Positions 6,977 through 10,257 of a stretch of 10,257 bases of DNA are shown piece after piece. The stretch spans positions 1 to 10,257 of the forward strand of contig VGML01000064.1 in the NCBI GenBank assembly GCA_016866415.1, read 5' to 3'. The position numbers and the translations under genes are program-made. Each line of letters starts with the position of its first letter. Position 1 is the first letter of the stretch. The notes beneath the pieces were generated by a model. It did not search any database, was not told the DNA's origin, and saw only the letters and a program-made list of their open reading frames with translations. This stretch comes from Bacteroidota bacterium (GTDB lineage Bacteria; Bacteroidota; Bacteroidia; Flavobacteriales_D; Crocinitomicaceae).

Positions 6977-7668
6977 CACCAATCTTTTCCTGAATTAGAA
7001 CCTGGTTTTTTGTCCGTCGAATTTTTCGCCAAACGTTTCTTTGTTTCTGCTTCCTTGCGGGTTAAATCATCGAGCATTTTATCTGCTTGTTTGTTTGGCA
7101 TTTTTTTGTTGTCGGAACCATTATTACGCTGATCCGAAGAATTTTGATTCGAATTGTTTGAATTATTTTGGTTGTTGTTTTGATTTTGATTCTGATTTTT
7201 ACATTGATTGTCCTTCTGATCATCTTTTTTCTGTTGTTCCTGCTGTTTTTTCTGACGTATTGCTTCTGATAGATTGTATTTGGTTTCTGGGTCGTTTGGA
7301 TTATTTCGCAGCGATTCTTTGTATGCTGAAATGGCTCCATCATAATCTTTTTGCTTCATTCTCGCGTTACCCAAATTGTGATTAACACGTGCTCGTTCCT
7401 CTGGTGATTTTTTATCATTTGCACATTGCTCATAGGCTTTTTGAGCATTTTTGAAGTCACGCGACCTGTAAGTCGATTGAGCAATTTCGTCGGAAAGGTC
7501 AACGTCTTTTGGAGCTTGCTTTTGCGCTGACTGATAATAACGAACAGCCTTTTCGAAGTCACCCGACTTGTATGCTTTTCGGGCTACTTCAAGCGAATCA
7601 ACCCATGCTTGTGCAAGGGCTGAATTCAAAAAAATGAACGTCAAGAAGGTAAAAAAAATAATTTTCAT
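6976..7668 (-). CDS. batC: BatC, TPR protein of the Bat complex with Q/N-rich tail
   Basis: Exported tetratricopeptide-repeat protein, presumably a scaffold in the Bat complex. The 230 residues begin with a signal peptide (MKIIFFTFLTFIFLNSALA, cleavage near 19-20). TPR units cover about 23-56, 58-84 and 93-126, the last with the classic pattern NLGNARMKQKDYDGAISAY. A strongly hydrophilic K/Q/N-rich segment follows at about 139-190. The C-terminus has KQADKMLDDLTRKEAETKKRL (193-213) and ends in KDW, features I know from Bacteroidota BatC proteins. The ATG overlaps the batB stop by four bases (ATGA) and its own TGA overlaps the batD ATG by one base, so it is translationally coupled on both sides. 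The tail is low in complexity, so its exact length should vary between relatives. Confidence 0.9.
   Translation of the reverse strand: MKIIFFTFLTFIFLNSALAQAWVDSLEVARKAYKSGDFEKAVRYYQSAQKQAPKDVDLSDEIAQSTYRSRDFKNAQKAYEQCANDKKSPEERARVNHNLGNARMKQKDYDGAISAYKESLRNNPNDPETKYNLSEAIRQKKQQEQQKKDDQKDNQCKNQNQNQNNNQNNSNNSNQNSSDQRNNGSDNKKMPNKQADKMLDDLTRKEAETKKRLAKNSTDKKPGSNSGKDW
7099..7254 (-). repeat. Low-complexity Q/N-rich coding tract in batC
   Basis: This tract encodes BatC residues about 139-190. Glutamine, asparagine, lysine, serine and aspartate make up most of it, with NQNQN-type runs around 157-177. The coding strand is A/C-rich and full of AAT, AAC and CAA codons, so the plus strand reads as repeated T/G words (for example around 7160-7195). 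Such tracts can slip during replication, and length variation between strains would be expected. No exact long tandem unit is present. Confidence 0.8.
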
Positions 7669-8807
7669 TTCTTCATTCGCAATTTAATTCCCGGAAGCAA
7701 TAGCCATAAAATCCAACACGAAAGTGATAAAATCAACGGCAACTGGTGTCTGCTTTCCGCAATTTCGAACTCCAAATCTCGCAATTTTGCTCGTTTCATC
7801 TGGTTAATTTGTGTTAATATCGTTTGCAAATCGGGATAAGCTTCAGATGTGGTCATCGCGTAACCCCTCGTTTTACTGGCTATTTGCTTCACAAAATCAG
7901 GATTCATTTTTGAAACTACATTTTGTCCAAAGGCATTTTTACGGTAACCATTTTTAGGATTGTTCGGATCTTCGGGAACAGGTCCACCCAATTCGGTTCC
8001 GATTCCCAGAGCACAAACTTGAATTTCATTTTCAATGATTTGGTTGTAAATTTCATCATTACCTTGTTCGTGATTTTCACCGTCGGTAACAACCAAAATC
8101 GCCTTGGTCATTTTTTCCTTAGTAAACATGGTCATCGCCGTAGAAAGCGCATCAGGAATGTTCGTTCCTTGTCTTGAAATGGAATAGGTGCTGACATCCT
8201 CCACGAATAATTTCGCTGCGTTGTAATCCGTGGTTAATGGCAATTGAACGTATGAACTTCCTGCGAATAAACAAAGTCCAATTTTCTCGCCTGCCAAGGT
8301 ATTGATAAGTGCATTCAGCGAGCGCTTTGCAATTTCTAATCGCGAAGTTGCTTCAATATCGCAAGTATTCATTGAATTGGAAACATCAAGGCATACGACC
8401 AATTCCATACTTTTCATCGTTCCTTTCACTTTTTTTCGACCGTAAATAGGTTGCGCTAAAGCGAGAATTAAAAATACAAATGAAGTTCTAAGAAGAAAAA
8501 ATCGTGTGATTGCCCAAAATAGCGAACCTCGAACCAGCCCTTTACGACTGAATTGCGATAAATTCGAATCAATTTTATTTTTCCGTTTCAAGGATAAAAT
8601 GAACAAATAGAAAAATGGAATCAACGCCAAAAGCAGATAAAAATAGTCTGGTTTTGCAAACTGAAAGCCGTATTTTCCTCCAGTTAATGGTGCTAAAAAC
8701 CCGAAACTTTGAATGAATAAATAGAAAATCAACCAAAAACCGATTTCCAACACGGCTAATGTGCGATTGACCTTTTGAATTGGATATGTGGGTTGATTTT
8801 TATTCAT
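7665..8807 (-). CDS. batB: BatB, membrane-anchored VWA-domain protein
   Basis: Inner-membrane protein with an extracytoplasmic von Willebrand A domain, second VWA partner of the Bat complex. It has 380 residues. Hydrophobic segments lie at about 19-38, 53-73, 97-119 and 355-374. The VWA domain spans about 135-335 and has a full metal site (MIDAS): D141-x-S143-x-S145 in CLDVSNSM, T215 in RQGTNI and D242 in VVTDGENHE. The region from about residue 50 (FAKPDYFYLLLALIPFF) matches the usual BatB start, so residues 1-49, including the first hydrophobic segment, look like an N-terminal extension. No internal ATG lies before residue 131; a GTG or TTG near residues 19-20 could be an alternative start but would cut into the helix. 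The gene overlaps batA by eight bases and batC by four. Confidence 0.93.
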   Translation of the reverse strand: MNKNQPTYPIQKVNRTLAVLEIGFWLIFYLFIQSFGFLAPLTGGKYGFQFAKPDYFYLLLALIPFFYLFILSLKRKNKIDSNLSQFSRKGLVRGSLFWAITRFFLLRTSFVFLILALAQPIYGRKKVKGTMKSMELVVCLDVSNSMNTCDIEATSRLEIAKRSLNALINTLAGEKIGLCLFAGSSYVQLPLTTDYNAAKLFVEDVSTYSISRQGTNIPDALSTAMTMFTKEKMTKAILVVTDGENHEQGNDEIYNQIIENEIQVCALGIGTELGGPVPEDPNNPKNGYRKNAFGQNVVSKMNPDFVKQIASKTRGYAMTTSEAYPDLQTILTQINQMKRAKLRDLEFEIAESRHQLPLILSLSCWILWLLLPGIKLRMKK

Positions 8808-9831
8808 TGCTCACAAATAATCCAAATTCAGTTACTAAAATAATTGTCAAAATCAAAAAGGCCCAATTTAAAAAGGATCCGGGTGTTGCAGGTGGTTCAG
8901 ATTGATAGTGTTTATCAACCATTTTTCGTTTTTCCAAGTCTTCGATTTCGTCATAAATTGCCCACAAACTTTTTTCATCTTTGGCTCGAAAGTATTGTCC
9001 GCCGGTGGCTTCTGCAACTTGAACCAAGGTTTGTTCATCAATCTCTACAGGTTGATTTTCGAAACGAACGCCCATTGGCGTTACAACAGGTGTTGGTGCA
9101 ACTCCTTCACTTCCAACTCCAATTGTGTAAACACAAATATTTTTCGCTTTTGCCAATTCAGCAGCTTGTTGAGGAGTGATGTCACCCGCGTTGTTCACTC
9201 CATCGGTCAAGAGAATAATCACTTTCGATTTCAAACTATCGCTTCGCAAGTGAACGACTGCGGTTCCTAACCCCGTTCCGATTGCCGTTCCAGGTTCAAG
9301 ATTCATTCCATCGGTATGGTCAATTTGATTTTTTAAAACTTCGTAGTCAAGTGTTGCCGGACAAGCGGTATATGCTTCACCTGAATAAACAACCAATCCG
9401 ATTCTGTCGCCTCGTCGTCCATCGATAAATTCCTTTGCTACCTCCTTTGCGGCTTCCAAACGGTTGGGCTTGAAATCAGTCGCTAACATCGAAAGCGAAA
9501 CGTCAATGGCCAAAACGATGTCAATACCATATTTGTAATCCTCTGTTTGCGCATCCTTGTCGTTCCAACGAAATGGTTTTGCCAAGGCGATTATGAACAA
9601 ACTGAGAACGACTAATTTCCCAAGAATCAGAGCCTGTCGAACGTAAACGATTGGTTTGAACTCAAATTTTTTTTGAATCTGAGCCGAACTGCTGAATTTC
9701 CAATCTCCCTTTCGTTTGTTTTCGATTCGCCACAAATACCATCCAACAAATGGAACCAACATCAACAGCCACAACCATTCCGGTTGAAAGAAATCAAATT
9801 GCGTGAGATTGATGTTCCAATTATCCAACAT
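8800..9831 (-). CDS. batA: BatA, membrane-anchored VWA-domain protein
   Basis: First VWA protein of the aerotolerance (Bat) complex, anchored in the inner membrane. I take the ATG at 9831 (343 residues), which overlaps the upstream gene by 11 bases. An in-frame TTG at 9894 would add 21 residues and overlap by 74 bases, and the added residues do not resemble a BatA start. Membrane segments at about 18-34 and 66-86 form the usual N-terminal double-helix unit (FFQPEWLWLLMLVPF), and a third lies at about 321-340. The VWA domain at about 103-295 carries a complete MIDAS: D110-x-S112-x-S114 in AIDVSLSM, T182 in PGTAIG and D210 in LLTDGVNN. RRGDRIGLVVYSGEAY at 139-154 is a typical BatA segment. The start of batB lies within its last codons. 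Confidence 0.95.
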   Translation of the reverse strand: MLDNWNINLTQFDFFQPEWLWLLMLVPFVGWYLWRIENKRKGDWKFSSSAQIQKKFEFKPIVYVRQALILGKLVVLSLFIIALAKPFRWNDKDAQTEDYKYGIDIVLAIDVSLSMLATDFKPNRLEAAKEVAKEFIDGRRGDRIGLVVYSGEAYTACPATLDYEVLKNQIDHTDGMNLEPGTAIGTGLGTAVVHLRSDSLKSKVIILLTDGVNNAGDITPQQAAELAKAKNICVYTIGVGSEGVAPTPVVTPMGVRFENQPVEIDEQTLVQVAEATGGQYFRAKDEKSLWAIYDEIEDLEKRKMVDKHYQSEPPATPGSFLNWAFLILTIILVTEFGLFVSNE

Positions 9832-10257
9832 ATTCAAATTCAATTGGGCTGGTTTCAACAATTGTTTGACGAAGCAAAAACAACGATTTTTCAATCAATT
9901 CTTCCGTGGGTTCAGAAGCGGCAAATTTCACCATATCGGAATGACTCAACAAACGCAATATGGTTTCAACGATTTCTTTTTTTAATCCAGCTTGCGTCAG
10001 AAGCAAACGTGTTTCATTCGTTGTTTTATCCAACAAACTCAATTGATAACGAGCAGTTAAATAAGACCTCAAAATGTAAGATAACTCTACAAAATGTTCT
10101 TTCAGCTGATCCTTTCGCCACAATTCGGCTTTTTCCAAGGCATCGATAGCCAACAAGGTTTTGGCTTTTAATGAAAGTTCCATTTCTGGTCTTTCAATTG
10201 CTTTGTTTTTTCTTGAAATAAACCAACCATAAATCAAGTAACCAATCAGTGGAAGTA
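9821..10257 (-). CDS. Membrane protein of the bat operon resembling DUF4381 / BatD C-terminal region, N-terminus beyond the window
   Basis: About 145 codons are visible, open to the right edge; the codon at 10237 is an internal TTG leucine, not a start. The visible part begins in a hydrophobic segment (LPLIGYLIYGWFI) followed by basic residues (SRKNK), i.e. the end of a membrane helix with a positive cytoplasmic flank. The rest is helical: EHFVELSYILRSYLTARYQL, then a TTNETRLLL stretch, then LLSHSDMVKFAASEPTEE. The pattern F-x-ELS-x-ILR-x-YL-x-x-R followed by (A/S)D-x-VKFA-x-x-x-P is what I know from DUF4381-type proteins and BatD-like tails encoded between the DUF58 and batA genes of these operons. 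Function is not established; a structural partner of BatA and BatB is inferred from position and from the 11-base overlap with batA. Confidence 0.72.
   Translation of the reverse strand, partial: LPLIGYLIYGWFISRKNKAIERPEMELSLKAKTLLAIDALEKAELWRKDQLKEHFVELSYILRSYLTARYQLSLLDKTTNETRLLLTQAGLKKEIVETILRLLSHSDMVKFAASEPTEELIEKSLFLLRQTIVETSPIEFEYVG

Noticed and set aside
7041..7385. A plus-strand open frame rich in Phe, Cys and Asp opposite batC
   Set aside because: Its composition is the antisense image of the Q/N-rich tract of batC, and there is no independent coding evidence.
9673..10149. A 158-residue plus-strand open frame opposite batA and the DUF4381-like gene
   Set aside because: It is antisense to two genes with clear family motifs, has no recognisable domain and spans their junction; it is a shadow frame.
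1..10257. Search for CRISPR arrays, tRNA or rRNA genes, insertion sequences, phage or defence modules
   Set aside because: No regularly spaced repeats, no tRNA-like folding segment or rRNA signature, and no transposase, integrase, nuclease or toxin motifs were seen; all genes read as chromosomal core or envelope functions.

Overview
The window is AT-rich and every gene I can support lies on the minus strand, so read it from high to low coordinates. It looks like a chromosomal segment of a member of the Bacteroidota, probably in or near the Flavobacteriia. Reasons: a bat (aerotolerance) gene set in the Bacteroidota order, almost no Shine-Dalgarno sequences, several TAnnTTTGC promoter elements (the Bacteroidota -7 box), and gpsA and aspartate kinase variants of the type usual in that phylum. 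I cannot name the genus.

Right part (10257 down to 5261): five tightly packed genes. The C-terminal part of a membrane protein resembling the DUF4381/BatD-tail family is cut by the window edge. It is followed by batA and batB (two membrane-anchored von Willebrand A proteins), batC (a secreted or lipid-face TPR protein with a Q/N-rich tail) and batD (a periplasmic beta-rich protein with one membrane anchor). Successive genes overlap by 11, 8, 4 and 1 bases, so they should form one translationally coupled operon that builds one envelope complex. The usual upstream partners (MoxR-type AAA ATPase, DUF58 protein) would lie beyond the right edge. No batE follows batD.

Middle part (about 5260 down to 2069): a short boundary with a weak hairpin and a candidate promoter, then an O-antigen-ligase-type polytopic membrane protein, a GT4 glycosyltransferase and a LOG-family nucleotide phosphoribohydrolase. 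The first two overlap by 4 bases (ATGA) and the last two are 1 base apart, so they appear to be one transcript concerned at least partly with surface glycan assembly.

Left part (2068 down to 1): a 154-base intergenic region with two candidate -7 boxes, a 10-base direct repeat at a 21-base period and several dyads; then gpsA (glycerol-3-phosphate dehydrogenase, phospholipid precursor synthesis) and the N-terminal two thirds or so of an aspartate kinase, which has its own candidate promoter overlapping the end of gpsA.

Most of the window is ordinary housekeeping and envelope biology. I do not see a defence system, mobile element, CRISPR array, tRNA or rRNA, or a clearly new system. The points most worth a second look are the extra N-terminal membrane helix of BatB, the Q/N-rich BatC tail, the repeat-bearing gpsA leader, and the LOG gene locked into a glycan operon.
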